Assembly (NCBI RefSeq): GCF_000193635.1
Contig: NZ_AEKT01000029.1
Location: 1 to 64,000, forward strand
DNA from: Weissella cibaria KACC 11862
GTDB lineage: Bacteria > Bacillota > Bacilli > Lactobacillales > Lactobacillaceae
DNA length: 64,000 nucleotides
Direction: 5' to 3'
Shown here: one piece after another, positions 43,007-53,286 of the stretch
Layout: every line of letters starts with the position of its first letter
Numbering within the stretch: the stretch's first letter is position 1
Notes under the pieces: model-generated
Databases searched by the model: none
Seen by the model: only the letters and a program-made list of their open reading frames with translations
What the model was told of the DNA's origin: nothing
Made by a program: the position numbers and the translations under genes

Positions 43007-44209
43007 TTAATCCTTTACTGCTTCTGTCACACGTCGCATAATTTCACGAGCCACTGCAATTTTCGTTTGCAAAGGCAAGGTCTCTGGTTGTGCATCTCGT
43101 GTCAAAATTGTCACTTGATTCGTATCATAACCAAAACCAACTTCGGCCTTTGAGACATCATTTGCAATCAGCATATCCGCGTTCTTTTTTGTTAGCTTTT
43201 GTTGCGCATAATTAATTAAATCCTGCGTCTCAGCGGCAAACCCAACCAAGTACTGATGGGTTTTATTCGCACCAAGCGTCGCTAGAATGTCCGGGTTTTC
43301 AACCAACTCCAAGGTCAACCCCGGATTGGCCGCATCTTTTTTCATCTTCTGATCGGCCGGTGTTGCCACACGATAATCTGAGACTGCTGCCGCCATAATG
43401 ACAGCATCTGCCGTCTCAAATCGTTCAGTCATCGCTGCCAGCAATTCACGGGCAGACTGAATGTGAACTGTTTGCACACCTGCTGGAGCTGGCAAATCGG
43501 ATGACGTCACAAGTGTCACGTTAGCCCCTTGCTCGGCTGCGGCTTGTGCAATCGCATACCCCATCTTCCCTGACGACCGATTCGTAATAAAGCGAACCGG
43601 ATCAATTGGTTCAACGGTCCCACCAGCTGAGACAATGATCTGCTTGCCCGTTAGTCGACCCGTTCGCTGATGCAGCGCTAATTCTGCCAAGGCTAATATC
43701 TCATCCGGTTCTGGCAAACGACCCTTACCGGCATAACCTTCAGCTAGAAGACCTTCAGCTGGTTCCAGTACAATCACCCCATCGTCACGCAACGTCGCTA
43801 AATTACGTTGCGTTGCCGGATTTTCATACATATTGACGTTCATCGCCGGCGCCACAATAACTGGGGTATGCCGAGCTAATAGAACTGACGTTGCGGCATC
43901 GTCACCAATGCCAGCCGCCATTTTTGCCAAGATATTAGCCGTCGCAGGGACCACGAAAATATAATCAGCCCAATCTGCCAAACTCACATGCGCAATGACG
44001 CTGTCATTGTGCGCATCGAACAAATCGGTCACAACCGGCTGCTGCGTCAAGGCTTCAAACGTCTTTGGCGTCACAAATTCAGTTGCGGCCTGTGTCATCA
44101 CAACGCGAACGACCGCCCCCGCCTTCATCAACAAGCGGGCAAAAATCGCTGACTTATAGGCTGCGACACCACCGCTGACAACTAACACAATCTTTTTATC
44201 GGTAAACAT
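43007..44209 (-). CDS. coaBC: Bifunctional CoaBC (phosphopantothenoylcysteine synthetase/decarboxylase)
   Basis: CoaBC couples phosphopantothenate to cysteine and decarboxylates the product on the way to coenzyme A. The 400-residue product has the flavin decarboxylase domain (residues 1-180: VSGGVAAYKSA, VPATANILAKMA, APAMNVNMYENPA) and the CTP-dependent ligase (from about 190: SAGGTVEPIDPVRFITNRSSGKMG, ANPGLTLELVENPDIL). GAAGGAG lies before the ATG. It is the first gene of a coaBC-mvaS pair. Confidence 0.95.
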   Translation of the reverse strand: MFTDKKIVLVVSGGVAAYKSAIFARLLMKAGAVVRVVMTQAATEFVTPKTFEALTQQPVVTDLFDAHNDSVIAHVSLADWADYIFVVPATANILAKMAAGIGDDAATSVLLARHTPVIVAPAMNVNMYENPATQRNLATLRDDGVIVLEPAEGLLAEGYAGKGRLPEPDEILALAELALHQRTGRLTGKQIIVSAGGTVEPIDPVRFITNRSSGKMGYAIAQAAAEQGANVTLVTSSDLPAPAGVQTVHIQSARELLAAMTERFETADAVIMAAAVSDYRVATPADQKMKKDAANPGLTLELVENPDILATLGANKTHQYLVGFAAETQDLINYAQQKLTKKNADMLIANDVSKAEVGFGYDTNQVTILTRDAQPETLPLQTKIAVAREIMRRVTEAVKD

Positions 44210-44339
44210 GCCGTGCTGCTCCTTCTAGCGTTTTACTTAAAAATAACCACATTAAGTTTACCATGAATAGAAATCTTACGGATTACATAAGTAGAAAACG
44301 AGAACTATCGTCTCCGACAGTCCTCGTTTCACTTCTCAA

Positions 44340-47300
44340 TTAATTTTCCTCAGCCTCACGCTTACGGCGCGCTGCGAACAACATAAACAGATTACTTGCA
44401 AACAAGAAGACCCCGATTGCGGTTAAGTAACTCATCGTGTCTTGACCAGTGTCCGGCAGCACCCGGTTAGCTGTACCGGCAGCCAACGTCCGACCGGTAG
44501 CTGTATATGGCAACACACCTGCCCCCGTATATGGCAAGTAACCACTCGGGATAGCCGTGTAGCCTGCCTGGACCGCTGCAGGTAACGTGGTCATCGTCGG
44601 TTGATACGTCGCCCCCAGCGTGGCCAGTTCAGCATTTTGTTGCGCTTGGCGCGCCTGCGGACCACTCACAATCCCATTGTTTTGACCGATAGCATCGGCC
44701 AGCGCCTTAGTCGCTGCAACAACATCAGCGGTCGTTGCTTCGCCACGAGACGCTTTCGCTTGCACATCCGCCAAGTGATTCCAAGCATCCTTAATCGTGT
44801 CGGCCATATCAGCCGGCACGCTATTCTTTAAGGCCGTCGCATCCTGGTTAGCCGTGTCACGGGCTGCCTGAGCGTTGTTAAACGCGGTCTGCAAATCTTG
44901 CATGGCGTTCAAAATGTCCTGAGTTAATGCTTTGGGATCATCCTGATCTGCCGCAGCCATAACCGCTTGCAGTCGTTGCATCATTTCTTGCACCGCAGGT
45001 TCATTGCGTACCGGACTATTTTGCACCTGTGTTAGCAAATCGGTTGCTTGACTTTGGGCTTGTTGACGAGCTGGCTTCGCCTTATCCAAAGCCGTTTGTA
45101 ATACTTGCATGGCGCTCTTAATGTCGCCTTCAGCCGCATTACCGGCCAATAAGACTCGCAATTGCTTACTTGCATCAGCTACGGCACCTTCATGTGACAC
45201 CGGCTTCGTTTGCCCTAATAAAGTATCCGCAGCCGTCCGCACATCATCAACGGCTTGCATCGCCACCTTTAAGGCATCCGTCGCTGCCTTAATATCAGCA
45301 GTTAACGCATCCTGATTATCAGCGGCCGCTAATTGTTGCAAATTAGCAAGTTTTGTCACCGCAGCTTGGACGGCTGGATCATTCTGACCAGTCTTTGTTG
45401 CCGCCTGACGCATCGCATCCGCCGCTTGATTAGCCGCATCACGATCGGCTTTGGCTGCTTGCGTTGCCGTCTTTACAGCGTTAACTGCCTTCGCCAAATC
45501 AGCCGTTGGTGTTGCTGGATCGGCCAACGCCTGCTGCAAGTGTTTGATTGCCGCTGCCACTGCCGATTCGTATGAAACTGGTTTAGCTTGTGCTATCGCG
45601 TCGTTAGCCGCATCACGGGCACTGTTCACCGCGTCTAACGCTTGCTGTAATGCTTGCGTCGCGGCCACAATATCCTGAGTCAACGCCTCTGGCGAATCCG
45701 TCGCCGCGGCTGCTTGAACTTTTTGCAACTTGGCCAACGCGGCGACCACCGCCGGATCACCACTACCCGCCGACTGTTGTGCCTGATCGGCCAACTTGTC
45801 AGCCGCTTGGTTAGCCGCATCACGGGCAGTATTCGCATCAGCGACCGCTTGGTTCAGCGCCTTTGTGGCGTCCTCAATGGCCGTCTTTGTTGCCGTTGGA
45901 TCGGCCAACAAACTCTGCAGCTTATCTGCGGTGTCCTTGACTGCCGTTTCATTTGAAACTGGCGCTGTTTTACTTAGTGCATCCTGGGCTGCCGTTTTCG
46001 CATCTGTTAATGCAGCTGAGGCATCAGCAAATGTGGCCCGCAAGCTATCCATCGCAGCGTGCTTTTCAGCAGCGGTTGCATCTGGATCGGCCAGCGTTGT
46101 CTGCATTGTCGCCAGCGCTGATTCAACCGTCGCATTATCACTGTATGGTGTTGCCGCTTCAGTCAACGCTTTTCCGCCAGCCTCGAACACATCATCAGTT
46201 GCTGTTTTAATATCGGCGTATGGTGTATCTGGATTTTTTAACGCGTCATTCAAGGCTTTCACCGCGTCAGTCAACGCAGTCTGCGTATCCTCGGAAATAG
46301 CTTTACTGTCTGCAATCTCTGGATGAATGGTTGTCCCATCCGTTGTGGTCGCCTGCTGTGCTTCAGCAGCGTCAGCCCGGGCGTCAGCTTGGTATTGGGC
46401 AACATCGGTCATTGCCTGACGCAACGCATCCGTTGCTGCGATAATATCAGCCGTCAAACTAGCGCTTGAATCAGCCGCCGCCCGTTTACGAATCGCATTT
46501 AAATTCGCAATCGCATTCTCAATTTGTGGTTCGTTCTGCAATGAACTATTCTCGGCGTCCGCAATCGCTGTCGCCGCGTCGTCATTTGCTGTATTTCGCG
46601 TGCCAGTATCTGTCTGAACTGCACTTTGTAAGTCAGTGACAGCAGCTGTAATTTCAGCGGCCGTGGCCTTTGGATCTTGCAGAACGTTCTGTAACGCGTT
46701 AATTTCCGACGCAACCGCTGTTTCATTTGAAACTGGGGCCGTCTCTGACAATACTGTAGCAGCCGTGGCTCGTGCCGTTTCTTGGGCCGCGTCTTCATCC
46801 GCGACCGCTTGTTGCAAGGCGGCTGTCGCAGTCGCAATATCAGCAGTTAAGGCATCTGGCGAATCACTCGCCGCCGTCGCCATCACATCCTTCAAATTTT
46901 GAATGGCGGTTTGAACCGCTGGCGCTGCTGACTGGTCGCCATTCGTAGCTGTTGTAATTGCCTTGTTCGCCTCATTGTTTGTCGTCGTCCGGTCAGTCTT
47001 TGCTGCCGTTACCGCTGTCGCTAACTCGGTCATCGCATTCTTTAAATCTTGTTCCGTTGAAGTTGGATCATCAATTAATGTCTGCAAATTGGTACGAGCC
47101 GTCGCGACATCTGCCTCATTCGTCACGGGGCCAGTTTGTTGCAAGGCTGCCGTTGCCAGATCAGCCGCTTCTGCTCGTGACTTAGCCGCATCAACCTGAG
47201 CTTGCTTGACCGCACTAATAGCTGCTTCAATATCCGCAGTCAACGCATCCGGCGAATCACTGGCGGCCGTAGCCATCACTTGTTGCAGATTCTGAATAGC

Positions 47301-50300
47301 TGTCACCACGCGATCATCCCCGCTTTGATCAGAGTTTTGCGCACTCGTGACGGCATCTGATCCCGCCGTCATCGCATCATCCCGGACCGCACGCGTCGCC
47401 GTCGCTGTGTCACGGTACTGATCAATTGCTGTCTGTAAATCAGCGGCCGTGGCAAGTGGATTATCAATCACTTGTTGCAAGGCAACCTTGGCATCCGCCG
47501 TAGCTTGCTCATAGGTCACTGGCTGCGTTTCACTGTCATCTGCCAAGATTGCGGTCGCTTCGGAACGTTTCGTTTCTTGTGCTTGCTCCGCCGCTGTTAC
47601 CGCAGCTTTCAAATCTGAAATACGATCCAAAATATCCTGCGTCACGGCATCTGGCGAATCACTCGCCGCTGTTTTCACGGCGTCCTGCAACGCTTGTACA
47701 GCATCACGCACAGTGGCATCATTAGCCGCTGTTGAATTTTGCGCACTCGCAATTTCACTCGCTGCCGCCGTATTTGCCGCTGTACGAACCTTCGTATCAT
47801 CCGATACTGCTTGCGACAGCGCCTTGGTAGCCGCTTGAATATCGGCCGTTGTCGCACTATCATCCGCTAACAAGGTTTGCAGTTTTGTCATCGCATCCTG
47901 TGTGGCAGATTCATGCGAAACTGGTTTCGTCTGTGCAAGGGCATTGTCAGCTGCCAAACGTGCTTCCTGTTGGTCACCCGCCGCATCCGTCACGGCATCT
48001 TGCAAGGCCGTAATCGCATCCAAAATGTCTTGTGTCAGCGCACCAGCATCATCTGTTGCCGCTTGATTTTGCAAGGCGGTTAAGTTAGCAATGGCAGCTT
48101 GTACACCCGGTTCATTTGCTTGCGCTGTTCCAGCCGCCGTTAATTTCGCACTATCCGCCTTGGTGTTGGCGGCTTCACGATCACTGTTGGCCGCGTCGAC
48201 CGCGTTTTCCAACGCGTTGGTGGCATCTTCAATTTCCTTAACCGTCGCACCAGTATCAGCTAGCACCTTGTCGAGTGCTGTCTGTGCCGCTTTCACACCA
48301 CTTTCATTTGAAACTGGCGCCGTGTCAACCGCTGCAGCTGCATCACGAGCCGTCTGCTGATCTGCCTTGGCTTGTGCAATCGCATCCGTTAATGCTTTCG
48401 TGGCGTCGGCAATTTCAGCCGTTGTGCCCGCGTCATTCGCTGCATTTGCTTGGGCTTGTTGTAGCGCATTTTGCGCCGCAATCACTGCTGGTTCGTCAGC
48501 TTGATCAGAATTTGACGCCGTCGTCAACGCATCATCAGCTGCCTCATTCGTGGTATCACGTTTTGCTTTTTCGTCATTAACTGCATCTTCCAAAGCCTGT
48601 TGGGCAGCATTAATTTCAGCCACCGTGGCGGTTGGATCACCAACTACCTTGGCCAACTCGTTCTTGGCATCGACCACACTCTGCTCTGACGAAACCGGTG
48701 CCGTATCAACCGCATTCGCAGCATCACGGGCATCTTGTTGGGCCTGTGCGGCATCTTGGACCGCTTGCTTAACCGCCGCTGTCGCCGCAATAATATCAGC
48801 TGTCAGCGCATTAGGATCATCATTAGCTGCCTGGGTGAGCAAATCTTGCAAATGCGAAATCGCCGCCGTGACGCCTGGTTCTTCAGCCTGATTTGTCGCT
48901 TGCGCATCTGTAATCGCTGTTTGAGCAGCATCATTCGCAGCATCACGCTCACTTTCAGCAGCTGCAACAGCCGCAGTAATTGCCTGGCCAGCAGCGACAA
49001 TGTCAGCCGTCGAGACGTCACCACCATCTGCTGCCTCCGCAACCAAATCCGCCAACTTTTGAGTCGCTGCGACAACCTCGGGTTCATTCGTGACAGGATT
49101 AGTGGCAATCGCTTGCGCATCTGCAATTGCTTGGTCTTGCGCACTTTTAGCAGCCGCCAGTGCATTTTCTAGCGCCGTTTGGGCGGCCGTAATATCAGCT
49201 GATGTCGCGCCATCGGCCGCTGCTTGATCACGAACATCTTGCAAGTCTTGCATGGCTTGTTGCACAGCCTGTTCATCGGCATAACCAGAATTCGTGGCAG
49301 TCGTTAATGCGTCGGCGGCTGCCTCATCCACGACTTGTCGATCGTCTCGGACATCATCAATCGCATTTTTAAAGTCATTAATCGCATCGGTGATATCAGC
49401 AGCGGTTGCCGTCGGATCATCAAGGACCGCTTGTAAGGTCGCCTTGGCGGAAGCGGTATCATCTTCCAAACTCACCGGTGTGGTATTGTCTGCTGTCATT
49501 GCATCAGTTGCTTGTTCCACCGCCGCTGCACGATCACTCTGAGCCTGACTAATCGCATCAGCTAACTTGATCATCGCGTCCGCAATATCCTGCGTCAAGG
49601 CAATATGCCCTAAATCAGTGTTCGTTGCTTCATTGGTTGCATCGGATACAACCTGCTGTAACGTTGCGATTGCGTCTTTAACCCCTTGGTCATTGGCGTT
49701 ATCGCCGGCTTCTGCGGCTGTAACCGCATTATTCGCGGCTGTCACTTGTGTATCACGTGCCTCTTTGGCTGAAGCAACAACATCCGTCAAAGCCGTTGTT
49801 TTTGCTTCGATTTCAGCGGCCGTGGCATTTTCATTGTCTAAAATCTCTTTCAGTGACTTGGCAGCCGCTAATACATTCGCTTCATTTGACACAGGTGTCA
49901 TAGCAGCCAAGGCGGCAGCGGCAGCAGCTCTAGCTGTTTCTTGGGCCTTCTCAGCCGTTGTCACCGCCGTATTCAACTCAGCCACGGCATCTAAAATCGC
50001 CTGCGTCGTGCCTGAATTCCCGTCGGCAGCCGCAATCGCTTGGGCCAACTTATCTTGCGCGTCAATGACCGCTTGGTCTTGCGCAGCAGCTGAAGTGGCC
50101 GCGGCATTATTCGCCGTAGCAGCCGTATCCTTGGCGGCGTCTCGATCCGTCACGGCGTCTGCCACCGCCTGTTTCAATGCATCACGCGCGGTGGCAATCT
50201 CAGCTGCTGTCGCGTCTGGGTTACTCAACACCGTATCCAAGTCACTTTGGGCCGTCTTGACGTCTGGTTCTTGACTCACTGGATTAGTTACAATTGCTTG

Positions 50301-52973
50301 GGCTGAAGCCACCGCAACCGCTTTCTCTAGGGCCGTTGTGGCATCAACAATTGCCTGCGTTGTGCCCGTGTTCGCCGCGGCATTTGCTTGGGCGGTTTGC
50401 ACAGCCGTAATGGCCTGGGCAACGGCATCATCTGCCGCCACATCCTGGGTCGTTGCATTTGTAATTGCCGCCGCAGCGTTGCTATTTGCTGTCTCACGCG
50501 CGGTTTTTGCATCAGCCAAGGCTTGATTTAACGCGTCTTGGGCAGCTTGCACATCGGCCGTCGTTTTCGTCGCATCACGTGATGTTGACTCAAGCGCTGC
50601 CGCAGCGGATTCCACCGCTGATTCTTGGTCATACGGTGACGTTTCAGTCACCACGACCGTCACCTGCTTGGTCGTTTGAAGCCCGGACTCATCCGTTGCG
50701 GTAATCGTAACCGTATAAGTCCCTGGTTCATCCTTAACAACTGAGTCATAATTCGACGTCACCTTAACATCACCAGCCATTTGATTATCACTGGTTTGCG
50801 CATTTACACCAGCCAAGAAATCAGCCGCCGTGACACCCGCACCGGTTGTGACATTAAAGGTGTCTTTACCAGTTGTGATGGTCGGTGCTTGGGTATCGGT
50901 ATAGACCACCGAAAACAATTGTGGCGTGCCATCAGTTTGATCTGTGCTATTAGGCGTCGTATCGTAATTTGGCGTCGCTGCCAAGGCGGCTGCCAATGTT
51001 GGGTAGGTCTGCTTATCCGGTCCAGTCACCGTGTAGGTATAACCAGTTTTAGCTAACGACTGATCAGTTGCGGTAAAGCCAATCTCGCTTGTTGCACCCC
51101 CGTTCTTCGTTTCAACATCCGTTACTGTCCCATTGATATTCTGGGTCAGTTTGGCAGTTTGCGTAATTGGGGCAAACACAATTTGTGACGTTTGATCCAC
51201 CGACGTATTGGCATCAAACGTCCCATAGACAGACGCTGTTAAGTTACCCGTACTTAAATTCAATTGCACACCGCTCGCTAATTGAGAAGCCGCTGTGTCA
51301 ATCCGATAACCCATCGGGGCGTAAATATATCCACCAGTTGGCGTGGATGTTCCGGTTGTTAATGACGCATCAGTCTGACCAACGATTTGCTGGACGTTCC
51401 GAGAATCCGTCGGCCCGCCGCTGTAGGTGAATGTCGCAGTTTGCTTGTCGGCCGTGTAATCAACCTTAAAGTTTTGCATGGCACTATCTGTTGTGGTGCT
51501 ACCGTTAGCGGTCGCATCAAATTTACCATTATCAACCAAAGCCGCCTGCATCGTGTCGTACGTTTTACCATTCGGTCCCGTGACTTTATAGGTATACCCC
51601 GCCACTTTCAGACTATCATCTGTAATCGTAATGGCATCACCAGTCTTACCAGTTGCTGCCGTGGCGGTGCCATTTTTAACAGTATTATTAGCATTCAACC
51701 CCGCTTTCGTCACAGTGGCCGCTTGGTATGATTTGGCATACACGACCCCCAACGTATAGTTATAACTGTTGGCATCATTAACCTTTGCACTCACCGTATT
51801 TGCCTTTGTCGCATAGTAACCTGGAATCGTTGGGGCGTTATAGGTCACCGACTCACCTGTTACGGTCGGTGATAGACCGGTGATCCCAATTGATTGTCCA
51901 TCCCCGACGGTTACTTTAGTCGCCGCCAACAAGTCTGCACCGGATTCATCTTTATAGGTCACATTTACCGGAATCGGTTCACGTGATCCTTTGACATCCA
52001 TGGTTGCTTCCCATTTCGTCCACGACCCCGTCCCACCAGTTGTATTCACACCAACCGATAGATACGGCATTGTACTTTTATCAATTTGGACGAAGACTGA
52101 TTTCCCAGCCATCGTCAAAGTCAAAATTCCGCGACCACTATCCCCCGCGTCGGCATCATAGGTCAACGTATACGGCGTTCCTTTACCTTGGGTCGTCGCG
52201 TCTGACGTCACCGTTCCTTTACCCGGTTGCCAAGCTGATGCGTAATTAGTATTTAGTGTCACGACACCTGCCGAAGCGTTGGTTTGACGTAACACCATCG
52301 CTGGATAAGTACCATTTGGGTCACCAAAATATGAATCACCCGCTTTATTCATGTCCCAGCCCAAAGCCGTGGCGTTTTTAATACCGCCTAAATTGCCATA
52401 ACCGTAAATTCCAAGACCAGACCCCGGTGCACCGTTATTTCCCAGCGTGCTTGGTAATTGTGGCGCAACGAAAATACCGACGAAATCACCTTGCCAAAAG
52501 TCACCTTCTGCATAAATGTTACCTGTGACCGTGAAATCTTCCCCTGTGTCCAAGGCCGTGTTATAAACTAATTTACCGGATTGATCAGACCCCGTCGTCA
52601 TCGTCCACCACGAGGTTGTCCCCTTTTGAACCACACGCCCAGCTTGTGCACTGCTACCCTGCGTCCCAAATCCCGTAAAATTGGTCGTCCCTGAGGATGA
52701 ATTTGCCCCCGTTGCTCGTGGTAAATCTACATTCGCATCCGTAATATCGTTAATTGTTTTCGAAACTTCCGCAGCTTCAACACTGGTTGTTGCCATATGC
52801 AAGACTGACTCAAAAAAGCGGTCGACGTGATTCGTCACCGTTTCCGTTTGCGGCGCCGCGGCAATGCCACCTAACATCGCCAGCGTCGCCGCCCCGCGAA
52901 TTAACCATTTCTTACCCCCACCATCTTCAGCCATCTTTCGCAGACGTGCATCTGCCACAATATTTTCTTTCAT
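44340..52973 (-). CDS. Giant LPxTG adhesin with L-type lectin domain and long repeat stalk
   Basis: The 2877-residue protein has a degenerate KxYKxGKxW-type signal (residues 11-45; EDGGGKKW then a hydrophobic run), an L-type lectin-like domain (about 85-330; SWWTMTTGSDQSG, GDFVGIFVAP, GWDMNKAGDSYFG), a MucBP-like segment (337-415), two modules sharing GYTYxVTGPxxxTYxT, an Ig-like domain (695-775), then about 15 Ala/Asp/Thr/Gln-rich helical repeats of roughly 130 residues (778-2760), each carrying PVSNE or a variant. The C-terminus has LPYTG, LPYTA, LPDTG, a membrane helix and RRKREAEEN. It should be sortase-anchored and may bind glycans. It is uninterrupted, with no frameshift seen. Confidence 0.9.
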   Translation of the reverse strand: MKENIVADARLRKMAEDGGGKKWLIRGAATLAMLGGIAAAPQTETVTNHVDRFFESVLHMATTSVEAAEVSKTINDITDANVDLPRATGANSSSGTTNFTGFGTQGSSAQAGRVVQKGTTSWWTMTTGSDQSGKLVYNTALDTGEDFTVTGNIYAEGDFWQGDFVGIFVAPQLPSTLGNNGAPGSGLGIYGYGNLGGIKNATALGWDMNKAGDSYFGDPNGTYPAMVLRQTNASAGVVTLNTNYASAWQPGKGTVTSDATTQGKGTPYTLTYDADAGDSGRGILTLTMAGKSVFVQIDKSTMPYLSVGVNTTGGTGSWTKWEATMDVKGSREPIPVNVTYKDESGADLLAATKVTVGDGQSIGITGLSPTVTGESVTYNAPTIPGYYATKANTVSAKVNDANSYNYTLGVVYAKSYQAATVTKAGLNANNTVKNGTATAATGKTGDAITITDDSLKVAGYTYKVTGPNGKTYDTMQAALVDNGKFDATANGSTTTDSAMQNFKVDYTADKQTATFTYSGGPTDSRNVQQIVGQTDASLTTGTSTPTGGYIYAPMGYRIDTAASQLASGVQLNLSTGNLTASVYGTFDANTSVDQTSQIVFAPITQTAKLTQNINGTVTDVETKNGGATSEIGFTATDQSLAKTGYTYTVTGPDKQTYPTLAAALAATPNYDTTPNSTDQTDGTPQLFSVVYTDTQAPTITTGKDTFNVTTGAGVTAADFLAGVNAQTSDNQMAGDVKVTSNYDSVVKDEPGTYTVTITATDESGLQTTKQVTVVVTETSPYDQESAVESAAAALESTSRDATKTTADVQAAQDALNQALADAKTARETANSNAAAAITNATTQDVAADDAVAQAITAVQTAQANAAANTGTTQAIVDATTALEKAVAVASAQAIVTNPVSQEPDVKTAQSDLDTVLSNPDATAAEIATARDALKQAVADAVTDRDAAKDTAATANNAAATSAAAQDQAVIDAQDKLAQAIAAADGNSGTTQAILDAVAELNTAVTTAEKAQETARAAAAAALAAMTPVSNEANVLAAAKSLKEILDNENATAAEIEAKTTALTDVVASAKEARDTQVTAANNAVTAAEAGDNANDQGVKDAIATLQQVVSDATNEATNTDLGHIALTQDIADAMIKLADAISQAQSDRAAAVEQATDAMTADNTTPVSLEDDTASAKATLQAVLDDPTATAADITDAINDFKNAIDDVRDDRQVVDEAAADALTTATNSGYADEQAVQQAMQDLQDVRDQAAADGATSADITAAQTALENALAAAKSAQDQAIADAQAIATNPVTNEPEVVAATQKLADLVAEAADGGDVSTADIVAAGQAITAAVAAAESERDAANDAAQTAITDAQATNQAEEPGVTAAISHLQDLLTQAANDDPNALTADIIAATAAVKQAVQDAAQAQQDARDAANAVDTAPVSSEQSVVDAKNELAKVVGDPTATVAEINAAQQALEDAVNDEKAKRDTTNEAADDALTTASNSDQADEPAVIAAQNALQQAQANAANDAGTTAEIADATKALTDAIAQAKADQQTARDAAAAVDTAPVSNESGVKAAQTALDKVLADTGATVKEIEDATNALENAVDAANSDREAANTKADSAKLTAAGTAQANEPGVQAAIANLTALQNQAATDDAGALTQDILDAITALQDAVTDAAGDQQEARLAADNALAQTKPVSHESATQDAMTKLQTLLADDSATTADIQAATKALSQAVSDDTKVRTAANTAAASEIASAQNSTAANDATVRDAVQALQDAVKTAASDSPDAVTQDILDRISDLKAAVTAAEQAQETKRSEATAILADDSETQPVTYEQATADAKVALQQVIDNPLATAADLQTAIDQYRDTATATRAVRDDAMTAGSDAVTSAQNSDQSGDDRVVTAIQNLQQVMATAASDSPDALTADIEAAISAVKQAQVDAAKSRAEAADLATAALQQTGPVTNEADVATARTNLQTLIDDPTSTEQDLKNAMTELATAVTAAKTDRTTTNNEANKAITTATNGDQSAAPAVQTAIQNLKDVMATAASDSPDALTADIATATAALQQAVADEDAAQETARATAATVLSETAPVSNETAVASEINALQNVLQDPKATAAEITAAVTDLQSAVQTDTGTRNTANDDAATAIADAENSSLQNEPQIENAIANLNAIRKRAAADSSASLTADIIAATDALRQAMTDVAQYQADARADAAEAQQATTTDGTTIHPEIADSKAISEDTQTALTDAVKALNDALKNPDTPYADIKTATDDVFEAGGKALTEAATPYSDNATVESALATMQTTLADPDATAAEKHAAMDSLRATFADASAALTDAKTAAQDALSKTAPVSNETAVKDTADKLQSLLADPTATKTAIEDATKALNQAVADANTARDAANQAADKLADQAQQSAGSGDPAVVAALAKLQKVQAAAATDSPEALTQDIVAATQALQQALDAVNSARDAANDAIAQAKPVSYESAVAAAIKHLQQALADPATPTADLAKAVNAVKTATQAAKADRDAANQAADAMRQAATKTGQNDPAVQAAVTKLANLQQLAAADNQDALTADIKAATDALKVAMQAVDDVRTAADTLLGQTKPVSHEGAVADASKQLRVLLAGNAAEGDIKSAMQVLQTALDKAKPARQQAQSQATDLLTQVQNSPVRNEPAVQEMMQRLQAVMAAADQDDPKALTQDILNAMQDLQTAFNNAQAARDTANQDATALKNSVPADMADTIKDAWNHLADVQAKASRGEATTADVVAATKALADAIGQNNGIVSGPQARQAQQNAELATLGATYQPTMTTLPAAVQAGYTAIPSGYLPYTGAGVLPYTATGRTLAAGTANRVLPDTGQDTMSYLTAIGVFLFASNLFMLFAARRKREAEEN
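44690..50645 (-). repeat. About 15 degenerate ~390-bp coding repeats in the giant adhesin
   Basis: Marker motifs appear in order as PVSQE, PVSNE, PVSLE, PVTNE, PVSSE, PVSNE, PVSHE, PVTYE, PVTNE, PVSNE, a degenerate copy near TTIHPE, PVSNE, PVSYE, PVSHE and SVPAD. Between markers are DPxATAADI-like and LTxDIxAATxAL-like helices, so each unit is itself two related halves. Copies are divergent in DNA, suggesting old expansion and not recent slippage. The last and eleventh are the most degenerate. Confidence 0.8.
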
Positions 52974-53013
52974 AATTTTATCCCCATCACATTAGTTCTT
53001 GCGCTATACCGCC

Positions 53014-53100
53014 AGTATAAAAAACGTTTGTGCGCTTACTCGGACAAAGTAACGATAGACATGGTAGCTTTCACCGAATGAATTGTGACAATTGTTACAA
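53014..53100 (-). promoter_or_regulatory. Upstream region of the giant adhesin: -10 box and CRP/FNR-like palindrome
   Basis: TATACT (53014-53019, minus strand) lies about 40 bases before the start codon, with no good -35. At 53083-53100 is TTGTGACAATTGTTACAA, an 18-bp palindrome with one mismatched pair, close to the TGTGA-N6-TCACA type bound by CRP/FNR-family regulators (ArcR or Flp in lactic acid bacteria). The remaining bases of this 313-base gap hold one half-site-like TTGTGAC near 53137 and a terminator at 53202-53237. Confidence 0.4.
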
Positions 53101-53201
53101 AATTTAGAAATCTTTCCCAAACATTCTATTTGGGAATTGTGACTTTTGTTGTTAAAATATAAGTGTTCAAATATGGACATCAGGCAGTGCGAATAAAGGT
53201 T

Positions 53202-53237
53202 AAAAACCCACGAACTTTTCCTAGTTCGTGGGTTTTT
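53202..53237. terminator. Terminator after the WxL operon
   Basis: AAAAACCCACGAAC and GTTCGTGGGTTTTT form a long perfect stem around TTTTCCTA, with A and T tracts allowing action on both strands. It separates the DUF916/DUF3324 gene from the giant adhesin gene. Confidence 0.9.
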
Positions 53238-53286
53238 AATTCATTTCTTATTGTTGCTTCGTTTGCTTTTGACGTCGTATTAACAA

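Noticed and set aside
49567-50274. Long plus-strand open frame inside the giant adhesin gene, with several similar ones at 45796-46326 and 50338-50526
   Set aside because: They are antisense shadows of an alanine-rich repeat coding region, where the opposite strand rarely contains stops. No binding sites, promoters or sensible protein composition.
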